This document shows, one piece after another, positions 51,996 through 60,804 of a stretch of 64,000 nt of DNA (within the stretch, counting starts at the first letter, position 1; each line of letters opens with the position of its first letter). The DNA lies in contig NZ_CP121196.1 in the NCBI RefSeq assembly GCF_039994875.1, forward strand, positions 682,001-746,000, given 5' to 3'. This DNA comes from Telmatobacter sp. DSM 110680. Its GTDB lineage: Bacteria > Acidobacteriota > Terriglobia > Terriglobales > Acidobacteriaceae. Made by a program: the position numbers and the translations under genes. The notes beneath the pieces were generated by a model. It did not search any database and was not told the DNA's origin. It saw only the letters and a list, made by a program, of their open reading frames with translations.

Positions 51996-52325
51996 CTATT
52001 CGGCTCCTGCGGCGAAGAAGCTTCGGATGCGGGGACCACAGCGGTAGAACCATCCAGCGGCCAAAAACCAGAGCGATATGCGGAGTATGTTCCCGAGCAG
52101 ATAAATCATGTACTCGCCGAGCAAGTATGAGGATCGCAACGCCTGGAACAGGCTCATTCCCGCCTCGCTGGTTCCCCGAATGTAGTGGGTGACCGAGAAG
52201 AGTTCGCGCGGAAGTTCGGTGATGTCATCGACAACCCAGAAAAGGAGGAAGGCGGCGAAGACGCGGCTGGCGATGAGGATAGCTTGATCGCGGTTGATGC
52301 ACTGGGAAGCATTTGGATCGGACAT
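51996..52325 (-). CDS. Hypothetical membrane protein
   Basis: 109 residues with two or three hydrophobic segments: Ala-Ile-Leu-Ile-Ala-Ser-Arg-Val-Phe-Ala-Ala-Phe-Leu-Leu-Phe-Trp-Val-Val near the N-terminus, then Tyr-Met-Ile-Tyr-Leu-Leu-Gly-Asn-Ile-Leu and Ile-Ser-Leu-Trp-Phe-Leu-Ala. The polar ends are short. No family is recognised. It is divergent from the AraC regulator gene and probably co-transcribed with the YkgJ-like gene. Confidence 0.65.
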   Translation of the reverse strand: MSDPNASQCINRDQAILIASRVFAAFLLFWVVDDITELPRELFSVTHYIRGTSEAGMSLFQALRSSYLLGEYMIYLLGNILRISLWFLAAGWFYRCGPRIRSFFAAGAE

Positions 52326-52434
52326 GGTTCCCGATAGTAGTCGATGGCGTCATTACTCAGCAATTTAGCCCAGGCCGCGTTTTTCCAAGAATGCAGCGTG
52401 CATCCTGTCGTGCTATAAAACCTTCGAGGTCACG

Positions 52435-53265
52435 TTGCTTTACCTGGAGCGCATTCCCGCCGCCCCGCTTGCGCCGTTCATCCGCATGCTGTGGTATGCC
52501 CGCGTGGATCGTGCCACTCACGAGCGCCAGCGCATCCTGCCAACCGGCTGCACACAGGTGATCGTCAATCTTGCCCGCGACTACGTGCTCGATTGCCCTG
52601 AAGGCCGCCCCGAAGTGCGCAGGCCCCCGGCTCTCGTCGTTGGTGCGCGCTCAGTTTATGAGATTGTCGACACCAGCGATATGGCGGATCTCATCGGCAT
52701 CGTCTTCTCTCCCGGAGGATTTGCGCCCTTCGCATTCGATGCGGCTCACTACTTCAGCAACCAGACGGTTGCGCTTGATGAACTGGGCTCGATCTGGGCG
52801 AGCGACACGCGACCCTTGCGGGACCGGCTGCGCGAAATGGAATCTCCGCAGACCCGCCTGCAGTGTCTGGAGCATTTCCTCACCGCACGATTTACATCTC
52901 GGCTCGAACGGCGGCAGCGTCCTCCGCAGATTCAGTTTGCCCTCCGCTACTTCGCGCACAATCCCCACATCGCCAGCGTGGGCGAAACGGCGCGCCAGAT
53001 CGGTTGGAGCGAGCGCCGCTTCTCGCAGGTCTTTCGCGAAGAGGTGGGACTTACGCCTAAAGTCTGGTGCCGCGTCCAGCGTTTCCAGCGTGCTGTCCGC
53101 CAGTTGCACACCGGTTCTGATATCCGCTGGGCCGAGCTGGCCCTCGACTGCGGTTACTACGATCAGTCGCACTTCGCCAATGAGTTCCGTGCCTTCTCAG
53201 GAGTCGATGCCACCACCTACACCGCACGCCGCACTCTCTGGACCAACCACATCAGCGCCGATTGA
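52435..53265 (+). CDS. AraC-family transcriptional regulator
   Basis: 276 residues. The C-terminal AraC domain has two helix-turn-helices, with Ala-Ser-Val-Gly-Glu-Thr-Ala-Arg-Gln-Ile-Gly-Trp-Ser-Glu-Arg-Arg-Phe and Ala-Leu-Asp-Cys-Gly-Tyr-Tyr-Asp-Gln-Ser-His-Phe-Ala-Asn-Glu-Phe. The N-terminal DUF6597-like ligand domain has Pro-Leu-Ala-Pro-Phe-Ile-Arg-Met-Leu-Trp. The inducer is unknown. The start is a TTG with GAGG about six bases upstream. A VOC gene follows 80 bp later on the same strand and is a plausible target. Confidence 0.9.
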   Translation: MLYLERIPAAPLAPFIRMLWYARVDRATHERQRILPTGCTQVIVNLARDYVLDCPEGRPEVRRPPALVVGARSVYEIVDTSDMADLIGIVFSPGGFAPFAFDAAHYFSNQTVALDELGSIWASDTRPLRDRLREMESPQTRLQCLEHFLTARFTSRLERRQRPPQIQFALRYFAHNPHIASVGETARQIGWSERRFSQVFREEVGLTPKVWCRVQRFQRAVRQLHTGSDIRWAELALDCGYYDQSHFANEFRAFSGVDATTYTARRTLWTNHISAD

Positions 53266-53345
53266 TTTATTTCCGATTTTTCCAAGATGAGATTGTGCTT
53301 GGACTGCCATGCTGTCGGCGTAGTCTGATCTTCCACGGAGGTTCC

Positions 53346-53780
53346 ATGCCATCCACCATTCCCACTTCCCCGTCTACCCTCATGCCCGCCATGCGCTACC
53401 GCGACGCCAATGCCGCTATTGAGTGGCTCTGCAATGTCTTCGGCTTCGAGCGCCATGCCGTCTATCCCGGCCCCAACAACACCGTCGGCCACGCTGAACT
53501 TACTCTCGGCGGCGGCATGATCATGCTCGGTTCAGGAAAAGACGACGAATACGGGCGCGGCTTCACGTCGCCGTCGGAGATTGGCGACAAGGAGACTCGC
53601 AACGTCTACATCGTCGTGCCGGATGCCGATGCCGTTTATGCCCGCGCCAAGGCGGCCGGCGGCAGAATCGTCCGCGAACTGCAGAACACCGACTACGGAA
53701 GTCGCGAATTCTCCGTGAAGGACCCCGAGGGCCATTCGTGGAGCGTTGGCACCTACGATCCGTGGAAAACGCAGGGGTAG
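53346..53780 (+). CDS. VOC-family glyoxalase-like protein
   Basis: 144 residues. It has Met-Arg-Tyr-Arg-Asp-Ala-Asn-Ala-Ala-Ile-Glu-Trp-Leu, Gly-His-Ala-Glu-Leu, Tyr-Val-Asp-like Ile-Val-Val-Pro-Asp-Ala-Asp and the closing Val-Lys-Asp-Pro-Glu-Gly-His-Ser-Trp-Ser-Val-Gly-Thr-Tyr. This is the PhnB-type VOC fold. The substrate is unknown. GGAGG lies five bases before the ATG at 53346. It follows the AraC regulator and is convergent with the FAD oxidase. Confidence 0.85.
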   Translation: MPSTIPTSPSTLMPAMRYRDANAAIEWLCNVFGFERHAVYPGPNNTVGHAELTLGGGMIMLGSGKDDEYGRGFTSPSEIGDKETRNVYIVVPDADAVYARAKAAGGRIVRELQNTDYGSREFSVKDPEGHSWSVGTYDPWKTQG

Positions 53781-53783
53781 GCC

Positions 53784-55205
53784 TCAATCCAAATCGACTA
53801 TTTTGCCCGGGTTCATGCGGTTCTCCGGATCGAGCGCGCGCTTGAGGGTCCGCATGGTGTCTAGCGCTTCACCATGCTCCGCTTCGAGGTATTTCTTCTT
53901 GCCGTAGCCGACACCGTGTTCGCCGGTACACGTGCCGCCCATGACATGGGCGCGTTCCACGAGACGATGAGCAAAGGCATCGGCTTCTTCGATCTGCTCC
54001 GGGCCTAGCGCGCAAAGCACGTGAAAATTGCCATCACCCACGTGACCCACGATGGTGGCAGCAAAGCCGACGCGATCGAGATCAGCGCGGGTGGCCACAA
54101 TGCACTCCGCGAGCCGCGAGATCGGGACGCACACATCCGTAGTAAGAACACTGGAAAAAGGGCGAACGGCCCGCGAGGCATAGTAGGCATCGTGGCGCGC
54201 CCTCCAAAGACGTTCTCTGCCGGCGGGACTCGATTCCCACGAGAGGCCGGAGGCGCTGTGTTCCAGGGCCAGTTGTTCGGCGAGGCGAGCAGACTCCGCC
54301 ACAACAGACTCGCTGATGCCATGAAACTCAAACAAAACCGTTGGCTGCTCTACCAGGTCGAGATGCGAATAGCGATTAATTGCTGCGACCATCCTGTCGT
54401 CTAAGAACTCGATGCGGGCGACACCAACGCCAAGCTGGATCACCTCGATCACTGTTTCCACCGCGTCTTTGACCGTCGGAAAAGCGCTGACGGCAACCGC
54501 GACCGACTCTGGCAACGCATGCAGCCGTAGCGTCACCTCCGTGATCACGCCCAGCGTTCCCTCGGCACCGACAAAAAGGTGCGTGAGATCATAGCCTGCA
54601 CTCGATTTGCGGGCGCGCGTACCCGTATGAATGACGCGGCCGTCTGCGAGCACAACAGTAAGACCGAGCACGTTTTCGCGCATCGTGCCATAGCGAACGG
54701 CGGTAGTCCCAGACGCGCGTGTCGAAGCCATTCCGCCAATGGTGGCGTCCGCGCCGGGATCGATGAAGAACGTGAGTCCAGTGCTCTCAAGCGCCTTGAT
54801 CAGTTGTCCGCGGCTGATACCCGCCTCAACCGTAACATCCATGTCTGCTGCACTGATGCGCAACACGCGATTCATCTGCCGCATGTCGATGCAGATGCCG
54901 CCGCGCACGGCATGAACGTGTCCTTCAAGCGAAGTTCCTGCGCCGAAGGGAACGACCGGCAGTCCATGTCGGGCGCTCACCCGCAGTATTTCGCTGACTT
55001 CGTCTGTGCTTCGCGGGAAGCAAACCAAATCCGGCAGGGCCGGCGGGTGCGTGCTTTCCCCATGGCTGTGGTGCTCACGCATGACTTCCGCCGCGCTCAC
55101 GCGGTCTCCAAGCAAGGAACAAAGATCAGCGTGGGCCGAGGTAACTGCGGATTGGTTGGGCGTAGCGGTCGGCATTTCCAAGTGGTGAAGATCATACCCT
55201 TGCAT
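53784..55205 (-). CDS. GlcD-like FAD-linked oxidase
   Basis: About 473 residues. The FAD-binding PCMH domain has Pro-Phe-Gly-Ala-Gly-Thr-Ser-Leu-Glu-Gly-His, then Asp-Pro-Gly-Ala-Asp-Ala-Thr-Ile-Gly-Gly-Met and Gly-Ala-Glu-Gly-Thr-Leu-Gly. The C-terminal oxidase domain has Gly-His-Val-Gly-Asp-Gly-Asn-Phe-His and ends with Glu-His-Gly-Val-Gly and Asn-Pro-Gly-Lys-Ile. It oxidises a 2-hydroxy acid, most likely D-lactate or glycolate. ATGs at 55244, 55205 and 55175 are in frame; 55205 is chosen because GGAA precedes it and the first would overlap the divergent promoter. Confidence 0.9.
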   Translation of the reverse strand: MQGYDLHHLEMPTATPNQSAVTSAHADLCSLLGDRVSAAEVMREHHSHGESTHPPALPDLVCFPRSTDEVSEILRVSARHGLPVVPFGAGTSLEGHVHAVRGGICIDMRQMNRVLRISAADMDVTVEAGISRGQLIKALESTGLTFFIDPGADATIGGMASTRASGTTAVRYGTMRENVLGLTVVLADGRVIHTGTRARKSSAGYDLTHLFVGAEGTLGVITEVTLRLHALPESVAVAVSAFPTVKDAVETVIEVIQLGVGVARIEFLDDRMVAAINRYSHLDLVEQPTVLFEFHGISESVVAESARLAEQLALEHSASGLSWESSPAGRERLWRARHDAYYASRAVRPFSSVLTTDVCVPISRLAECIVATRADLDRVGFAATIVGHVGDGNFHVLCALGPEQIEEADAFAHRLVERAHVMGGTCTGEHGVGYGKKKYLEAEHGEALDTMRTLKRALDPENRMNPGKIVDLD

Positions 55206-55267
55206 TGCTCGTTCCGGAAAGTGCTGCGGTCGGGATAGACTCATTGCGTATTGCAGGAGAGGTCAAT

Positions 55268-56257
55268 TTGAAATTGAGTGCGTATGCTTCCCTCGTCATC
55301 GTCAGTTGCCTTGCGTCCGGCGCCTTCGCGCAGTCCCGCCTGCTGGTGGCGGAGAAAGGCGCGCAGAGCCTCGCCATCATTGATCCTGGCAGCGGAAAAG
55401 TGCTCGCCTCCGTCCCCGAAGGCGGCATCACAGGACACGAAGTCATTGCGTCCGCCGACGGCAAACTCGCCTTCGTGCCCGTATATGGCAACTCCGGCGT
55501 GGGCTCTCCCGGCACCGATGGCACCAACATCGCCGTCATCGACATCGCATCCCGAAAAGTCACAGGTAACATCGCTTTCGATCACGGCATCCGTCCGCAC
55601 TGCCCCATGATCGGCCCGAAAGACAAACTTCTCTACGTCACCACGGAACTTGACCAGACCATCACCATCATCGATCCAAAAACGTTGAAGATCATCGGCA
55701 CGCTCCCGACTGGCCAGCCCCAGAGCCACATGCTCGCCCTCTCGCACGATGGGCGTCGCGCCTACACCGCCAACGTCGGTCCCGGGACCGTCTCTGTCAT
55801 CGACATCGCTGCGCGGAAAGTTCTCAAGGTCATTCCCGTCTCAGGGAATACCCAGCGCATTTCTATTTCGCCCGACGACAAATGGGTGTTCACCGCAGAC
55901 CAGACCAAGCCGCAGATGGCCGTCATCGACACCACCACGAATACCGTCGCTAAATGGATACCCATGGAAGGCATCGGCTACGGCTCGGCACCTACACCCG
56001 ACGGCCGCTGGCTTCTGGTTGCGCTTCCCGATCAGAACAAGGTCGCCGTCATCGACCTCAAGACCATGCAGGTCGCGCGCACGGTTGCAGTCGGCAACTA
56101 TCCGCAGGAAATCATCGTCCGTCCCGACGGCAAATCCGCCTACATCTCCTGCGAAAAGGCCGACAGCGTCGACGAAATCGACGCCACAACATGGAAGGTC
56201 ACCCGTACGATCCAAACCGGCAAATACGCTGATGGCCTGGCCTGGGCAGGGCAATAA
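55268..56257 (+). CDS. Secreted YVTN-type beta-propeller protein
   Basis: About 329 residues from a TTG preceded by GGAGAGG. The N-terminus is a signal peptide ending Ala-Phe-Ala-Gln. Five or six repeats follow with Val-Ser-Val-Ile-Asp, Ile-Ala-Val-Ile-Asp-Ile and similar strands, forming a seven-bladed beta-propeller. No catalytic residues are visible. It is divergent from the FAD oxidase and may share a regulatory region. Such proteins bind ligands or scaffold periplasmic enzymes, but the target is unknown. Confidence 0.85.
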   Translation: MKLSAYASLVIVSCLASGAFAQSRLLVAEKGAQSLAIIDPGSGKVLASVPEGGITGHEVIASADGKLAFVPVYGNSGVGSPGTDGTNIAVIDIASRKVTGNIAFDHGIRPHCPMIGPKDKLLYVTTELDQTITIIDPKTLKIIGTLPTGQPQSHMLALSHDGRRAYTANVGPGTVSVIDIAARKVLKVIPVSGNTQRISISPDDKWVFTADQTKPQMAVIDTTTNTVAKWIPMEGIGYGSAPTPDGRWLLVALPDQNKVAVIDLKTMQVARTVAVGNYPQEIIVRPDGKSAYISCEKADSVDEIDATTWKVTRTIQTGKYADGLAWAGQ

Positions 56258-56314
56258 GCCCTTTTTCAATCAGCGGCGAGAACTCGGTTCTTTATCGGTA
56301 TCTCGATTGATTGT

Positions 56315-57961
56315 CTACCCGATCACCCGGTCCCAAGTCTCCAGCGTGCGCTTGAATTCGCTCATGAACTTGCCGGCATCGGCACCGTCAATCAATCGAT
56401 GATCAAAGCCCAGGCAGTAATACTGCATTGACCGGATCGCAATCGTGTCGTTGCCCTCGGCATCGGTGAGCACCACGGGCTCCTTCTTCAATGCACCGAT
56501 CGCGAGGATCGCGGCCTCCGGCTGATTGATTATCGGCATGCCGAATTCATCGCCGAAGATGCCGGGATTGGTCAGCGTAAATGTAGATCCGCCCACCTCG
56601 TCCGGCGAAAGCTTCTTTGTCCTTGCACGTCCAGCAAGATCGTTAATCGTCTTCGCAATGTTCGCAAACTCCCGCTTCTCCGCCTCGCGCACCGTGGGCA
56701 CAATCAGCCCCCACTCCAGCGCTACCGCAATGCCGAGATTGATATTTGCGTGGTAGTGAATGCTGTTTTCAACGAGCGACGCATTCACGATGGGAAAGCG
56801 GCGCAGCGCCTCGACCGCAGCCACCGCGATGAATGGCATGTATGTGAGCTTCACACCATGGCGCTGCTCGAATCCCGCCTTCTCGCGTTCGCGCAGGCGC
56901 GCAATCCGGGTCATGTCCACCTTGTAGACCGAGTGCACATGCGGAATGGTGCGCTTGCTCTCGACCATGCGCTGCGCAATGATGGAGCGCATCTTCGTCA
57001 GCGGAACGACATCGGAGGTGAGCGCTTTGGGCTGGGGCACCTGCGGTGCGGACGACTGCGACTTCGTTGCGCCAGCGGCCTTCACACCGCGTTGACTGAT
57101 GTGGCGCAGAATGTCGTCTTTGTTAATCCGTCCTTCTGACCCTGAGCCCGACACCAGTTTCAGATCGACGTTGTGCTCTTTCGCGATCTTTCTCACCAGC
57201 GGCGATGACTTGACCTTCCGTCCATCCCCGATTGGAGTCGCTGGCGATGCTGCTTCGAACTCAACACCCGATTTGACCTCGAGCCTTGGTGCAACCTCAG
57301 TTGCGCCAAAGGTGCCATCGCCCGCATTCGAGGTGCTGCTGCCGCCGATCACCGCCACCACCACATTGATCTGGACTGTCTCGCCCTCGGCCGCCTTGAT
57401 CTCTGTCAGCACTCCGGCGACCGGCGAAGGAATCTCCGCATCCACCTTGTCGGTTGAAATCTCGAATAAAGACTCGTCTTTCTCGACGGTATCGCCAACC
57501 TTCTTTAACCACTTGGTGATGGTCCCCTCGAAGATCGATTCGCCCATCTGCGGCATCACAATCTCGATACCACTGCTGGTGGCTCTTGCCGCTGCCGGCG
57601 GCGCCTTCGTTTCTGAAACAGCCTCAGGCTCGGACTTCGCTGGCGAAGTTGCAGAGGAAGCCGACTTCGGCGCGGCAGCTTTCTCGGTGGATTTGGGACT
57701 GGCGGCAACCTTCGCTACCGACCCGCTCTCTCCCAACACCGCGACTACCGTGTTGATCCCGACCGTTGCCCCTTCAGGAAACTTGATCTCCGTGAGGACT
57801 CCCGCTACGGGCGAAGGTATCTCCGCATCGACCTTGTCCGTAGAAATCTCAAACAGTGGCTCGTCCTTCTCGACGGTGTCGCCGACCTTCTTGAGCCACT
57901 TGGTTATAGTGCCCTCAACGATCGACTCGCCCATCTGGGGCATGATCACGTCGGTTGGCAT
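56315..57961 (-). CDS. 2-oxo acid dehydrogenase E2 acyltransferase with two lipoyl domains
   Basis: 548 residues. Two nearly identical lipoyl domains (about 2-77 and 128-203) each carry the lipoyl Lys in Glu-Ile-Ser-Thr-Asp-Lys-Val-Asp-Ala-Glu. A peripheral subunit-binding domain (about 250-290) with Ser-Pro-Leu-Val-Arg-Lys-Ile-Ala-Lys-Glu is next. The catalytic domain (about 315-548) ends with Asp-His-Arg-Leu-Ile-Asp-Gly, the active-site His. It transfers acyl groups to CoA in pyruvate, 2-oxoglutarate or branched-chain oxo-acid complexes. Neither E1 nor E3 is adjacent, so the substrate is open. lipB lies 105 bp upstream on the same strand. Confidence 0.93.
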   Translation of the reverse strand: MPTDVIMPQMGESIVEGTITKWLKKVGDTVEKDEPLFEISTDKVDAEIPSPVAGVLTEIKFPEGATVGINTVVAVLGESGSVAKVAASPKSTEKAAAPKSASSATSPAKSEPEAVSETKAPPAAARATSSGIEIVMPQMGESIFEGTITKWLKKVGDTVEKDESLFEISTDKVDAEIPSPVAGVLTEIKAAEGETVQINVVVAVIGGSSTSNAGDGTFGATEVAPRLEVKSGVEFEAASPATPIGDGRKVKSSPLVRKIAKEHNVDLKLVSGSGSEGRINKDDILRHISQRGVKAAGATKSQSSAPQVPQPKALTSDVVPLTKMRSIIAQRMVESKRTIPHVHSVYKVDMTRIARLREREKAGFEQRHGVKLTYMPFIAVAAVEALRRFPIVNASLVENSIHYHANINLGIAVALEWGLIVPTVREAEKREFANIAKTINDLAGRARTKKLSPDEVGGSTFTLTNPGIFGDEFGMPIINQPEAAILAIGALKKEPVVLTDAEGNDTIAIRSMQYYCLGFDHRLIDGADAGKFMSEFKRTLETWDRVIG

Positions 57962-58066
57962 GAATCCTTCACTCCGCCATGCGGGACTATCAACACCCGC
58001 CCGGTTCCTGCCGGATTATAAATTGCAGCCCGTACAGGCTGGCGCTACAACTCGCCTGAACGTTGC

Positions 58067-58912
58067 TCAAGCGCGCGCCGGCGGCTCCGGATCGCCATGC
58101 AGTCGCTTCACCTCGGCGGGAACTTCCAGCGGCGTGTCCTCCGCTCGCGTTTGCGTTTTTGCAGCAGCCAGTGCCCGTAGCGCGTCGAGGTTCTCTACCG
58201 CCAGCACCTGTTGTCCGAAGACGTGTCCGAACTGGCGAGCGGCCTGGAGCGCAATCTCCTCAAGACCCGGCACCTTCACTCCCTCCGGCACTTCCCGCTC
58301 CAGGCTCGTTACCGGCTTATCGGTGATACCGCAGGGATTGATCAGCTGAAAATCCCGCAAATCCGTCGTCACGTTGAAAGCAAATCCATGCGAGGTTATG
58401 CCACGCGAAACATGAATGCCGATCGCGCCAATCTTCCGATCCTTCTCTTTTCGCGAATGCTGCGCCGCATCGTCGCCCGACACAGCGCCACTGCACCACA
58501 CACCCGTCAGCCCCGCGATCCGCCCTGCCCGTACGCCGTACACGCCGCACACCCGGATCAGTGCTTCTTCCATCATGCGCACAAAGTCGACCGGCCCGAG
58601 CCGCCCGCCCTTCGCATTCTGCAGGCTGCGCAGATCGAAGATTGGATAGCCCACCAGTTGTCCCGGTCCGTGATAGGTAACATCGCCGCCGCGATTGATC
58701 TCGTGCAGCGAAACCCCACGTTGGGCCAGCAGCTCGTCTGAGGCCAGCACATTCTCGCGTCGCGCATTCCGCCCGAGTGTCAACACCGGCGGATGTTCCA
58801 GCAGAAGCAGAATGTTATCCACGCGGCTTTCGAGCCGGAGCGCTGCAATCTCGGCTTGTAGCCGAAGCCCTTCGTCGTATGCCACACGGCCCAGATAGAG
58901 ATAGTCGATCAT
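58067..58912 (-). CDS. lipB: Octanoyltransferase
   Basis: Moves octanoyl from acyl carrier protein to lipoyl domains, the first step of lipoate synthesis. It has Arg-Gly-Gly-Asp-Val-Thr-Tyr-His-Gly-Pro-Gly-Gln-Leu near residue 75, the active Lys in Lys-Ile-Gly-Ala-Ile-Gly-Ile, and the Cys in Asn-Pro-Cys-Gly-Ile. The product is 281 residues, longer than the usual 210-230 because of a charged C-terminal extension. It lies just upstream of the E2 gene, its substrate, and may be in one operon. Confidence 0.95.
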   Translation of the reverse strand: MIDYLYLGRVAYDEGLRLQAEIAALRLESRVDNILLLLEHPPVLTLGRNARRENVLASDELLAQRGVSLHEINRGGDVTYHGPGQLVGYPIFDLRSLQNAKGGRLGPVDFVRMMEEALIRVCGVYGVRAGRIAGLTGVWCSGAVSGDDAAQHSRKEKDRKIGAIGIHVSRGITSHGFAFNVTTDLRDFQLINPCGITDKPVTSLEREVPEGVKVPGLEEIALQAARQFGHVFGQQVLAVENLDALRALAAAKTQTRAEDTPLEVPAEVKRLHGDPEPPARA

Positions 58913-58982
58913 CGCTCTCCGCTGTCATCCATTGTAGGTTTGCAGCCGAGGCTGCGCGTCAGCATGAGAGCGAATCACAACC

Positions 58983-59369
58983 TCACGGCTGCGGCAGAGG
59001 CTCGAAAATTCCGGAGAACGCGCCCCTCACCCGCAAAAACACCAGCAGCCACAGAATCGACACCACCGCTGCAACCGGCAATCCGCTGGGCGCCATGGTG
59101 ATATGAATCAGATCGATGTTCACAATCATCGCCGCTAGTACGGTCAAAGCTAGTGGCACATAGCGGTTGATGAGCAGCAAAATCCCGGGCACCAACTGAA
59201 AGAATCCCAGGGCGTAGATGTAGTGCGACTCTGTGAGTGCGCTGTTGAAGTTGGCTAGGGGGCCCGGCGGCTGCGGCGGATTCGGTAGAAAATGAAACAG
59301 TAAATTCGAGCCAAAGAAGACAAAGATCAGGCCCAGCAAATAGCGGGCAACCGTTGCAGCAATCTTCAC
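58983..59369 (-). CDS. DoxX-like membrane protein
   Basis: 128 residues with four hydrophobic segments. It starts Ala-Arg-Tyr-Leu-Leu-Gly-Leu-Ile-Phe-Val-Phe-Phe-Gly-Ser-Asn, followed by a Pro-rich loop and Leu-Gly-Phe-Phe-Gln-Leu-Val-Pro-Gly-Ile-Leu-Leu, the DoxX/DoxD-like pattern. Family members are linked to oxidative stress or quinol metabolism, mostly without proof. It lies 70 bp upstream of lipB on the same strand. Confidence 0.82.
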   Translation of the reverse strand: MKIAATVARYLLGLIFVFFGSNLLFHFLPNPPQPPGPLANFNSALTESHYIYALGFFQLVPGILLLINRYVPLALTVLAAMIVNIDLIHITMAPSGLPVAAVVSILWLLVFLRVRGAFSGIFEPLPQP

Positions 59370-59518
59370 AGCCAGCTCCTGGGATTGGGATCGAACTCGA
59401 AAGAGTCCATTTCAATCGAGTCTTCAATGGATGATCCTCGCGGGCCGCTCGATTCACAACAACCGATAGGCACCACAATCCATACACGCGTCTAAAGCGG
59501 ATTGATGGGAAATGTAAC

Positions 59519-59720
59519 GGGCTGCGACACACATTCAAGTGCCGCAGCCCGAACCGCCACCCGCCGGCAAGGGATGCCGAAGGATGACTTGGATGGGTTG
59601 GAACTGCCTTCCCCAAGCGTCCCAACCCGCTTGGACTAGTTTCCATTTGGAGGTCTGGCTCCTAGTCCATTGGGTTCCATCAGGCAAGAAAATTGAGGGA
59701 ACCCAAGTTCAATTTTTTTT
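59519..59720 (+). ncRNA. Candidate structured RNA with terminator-like end
   Basis: Four stems occur in order: GGGCTGCG/CGCAGCCC (59519-59550), CCAAGCG/CGCTTGG (59613-59634), GGACTAG/CTAGTCC (59633-59668) and TTGGGTTCC/GGAACCCAA (59670-59706). The last is followed by a run of eight T. The second and third overlap by two bases, so they might alternate. No protein gene covers the region, and no known RNA family is recognised. The strand is inferred from the T-run. Confidence 0.45.
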
Positions 59721-60579
59721 GCTGTCGAAGAGTCCAACGGATCCGCGTTGAATCTCAGCATCTCCAAATGCAGAGCGATGAAAGCCGGATAACCGCTTAA
59801 AAAGCCCAGTCGCATGCCCAGGTCGCTTCACGAAGAAAGAAGGAGAACTGTGCGGCTACCTGGTGAGCCCAAGTTGAAGTTGTTGCTTCAACACATCAAT
59901 GTTGGCTTTAGAGGGAGAACTGCGAGGGGGGACCGCGAGATGGATTCGGGCCGCCCATATCCGGCTGAACGAAGGATTCAGCCGAGAATAGAAAAACCGC
60001 GCGGGCGTAGCATCGCGATGCCGATGCGAAACCCCTTTGCACACTGATCTTCTTGCCGCGAATCCTGTGTAGACGAGGCGCGGGCCCATGATGACCCGGC
60101 ACCCCGGCCACCCACTGATCCGGAGTGCGGACGGCCTTTGCTCCCGCTGAAGCGGCTCGAAGCTGCGATTTCAGAACCGTACAAGAAGGCGCGCCGGCTG
60201 GTCTGGCCGATGCCCGCAGAGCGGACGGAGCCAGAACGACGGCGAAGAGCAAAGCTCTCAGAATTAAGCTGCGTGCCTTCATGACAGGGAGCATTGAGTA
60301 TAACCAGCAACAAAATGACTTCGCAATCATTTCATGCAAGCTTTATCTGCTCGCTGTCTCGAAAGAGATCTAATGGCTCGTGGAATCGCCGCACGATTCC
60401 CGATTTGCGCTGCCACTGGGTACCAATGAGTGATTGAGCTGGGTAACCGCGTCACATATCGTCAAGAGAGCACTGGCTCGGCGAGTGCTATATTGCTCGC
60501 GAAGAGCGCTCACAGGCAGTCGTTGTTGTGAATCGTAAAGCTCAGACAACGTCAACGAGGGGTCAGCAAGGGAGCCCTG
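59721..60579. other. 859-bp gene-poor region
   Basis: No gene is well supported. On the minus strand an open frame to 60282 begins with a signal-peptide-like run (Leu-Ile-Leu-Arg-Ala-Leu-Leu-Phe-Ala-Val-Val) but has no ribosome-binding site and no family, and its C-terminus looks random. On the plus strand frames are short. It may be decayed sequence. Confidence 0.4.
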
Positions 60580-60711
60580 ATGACATTCCACCGCACTCTT
60601 TTGGGATTCAAATCGAGCTTTCGACGGATCTGGGAATACTTGGCGGCGATACCGTTCCTATTGGTTGCGCTCTGCATTGAGATGATGCACCTCTTCGAAT
60701 CGAAAGAGTGA
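60580..60711 (+). CDS. 43-residue membrane protein
   Basis: ATG at 60580 with GGGAG about six bases upstream. The product has a basic N-terminus (Phe-Lys-Ser-Ser-Phe-Arg-Arg-Ile-Trp) and one hydrophobic segment, Leu-Ala-Ala-Ile-Pro-Phe-Leu-Leu-Val-Ala-Leu-Cys-Ile. It ends His-Leu-Phe-Glu-Ser-Lys-Glu. No family is recognised. A Shine-Dalgarno and a membrane segment with the positive-inside pattern support a gene, but length makes it uncertain. Confidence 0.5.
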   Translation: MTFHRTLLGFKSSFRRIWEYLAAIPFLLVALCIEMMHLFESKE

Positions 60712-60804
60712 CTTATCAAATGCAGTAAAGACCCGTGTAACCGAATGTTTGTTAAATCTGGAGGTGTCACGGCACGCATCACGCGCCATGACACCATGAG
60801 ATTC

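Noticed and set aside
59908..60339. Minus-strand frame with a signal-peptide-like start
   Set aside because: No ribosome-binding site and no conserved domain; the C-terminal half looks random.
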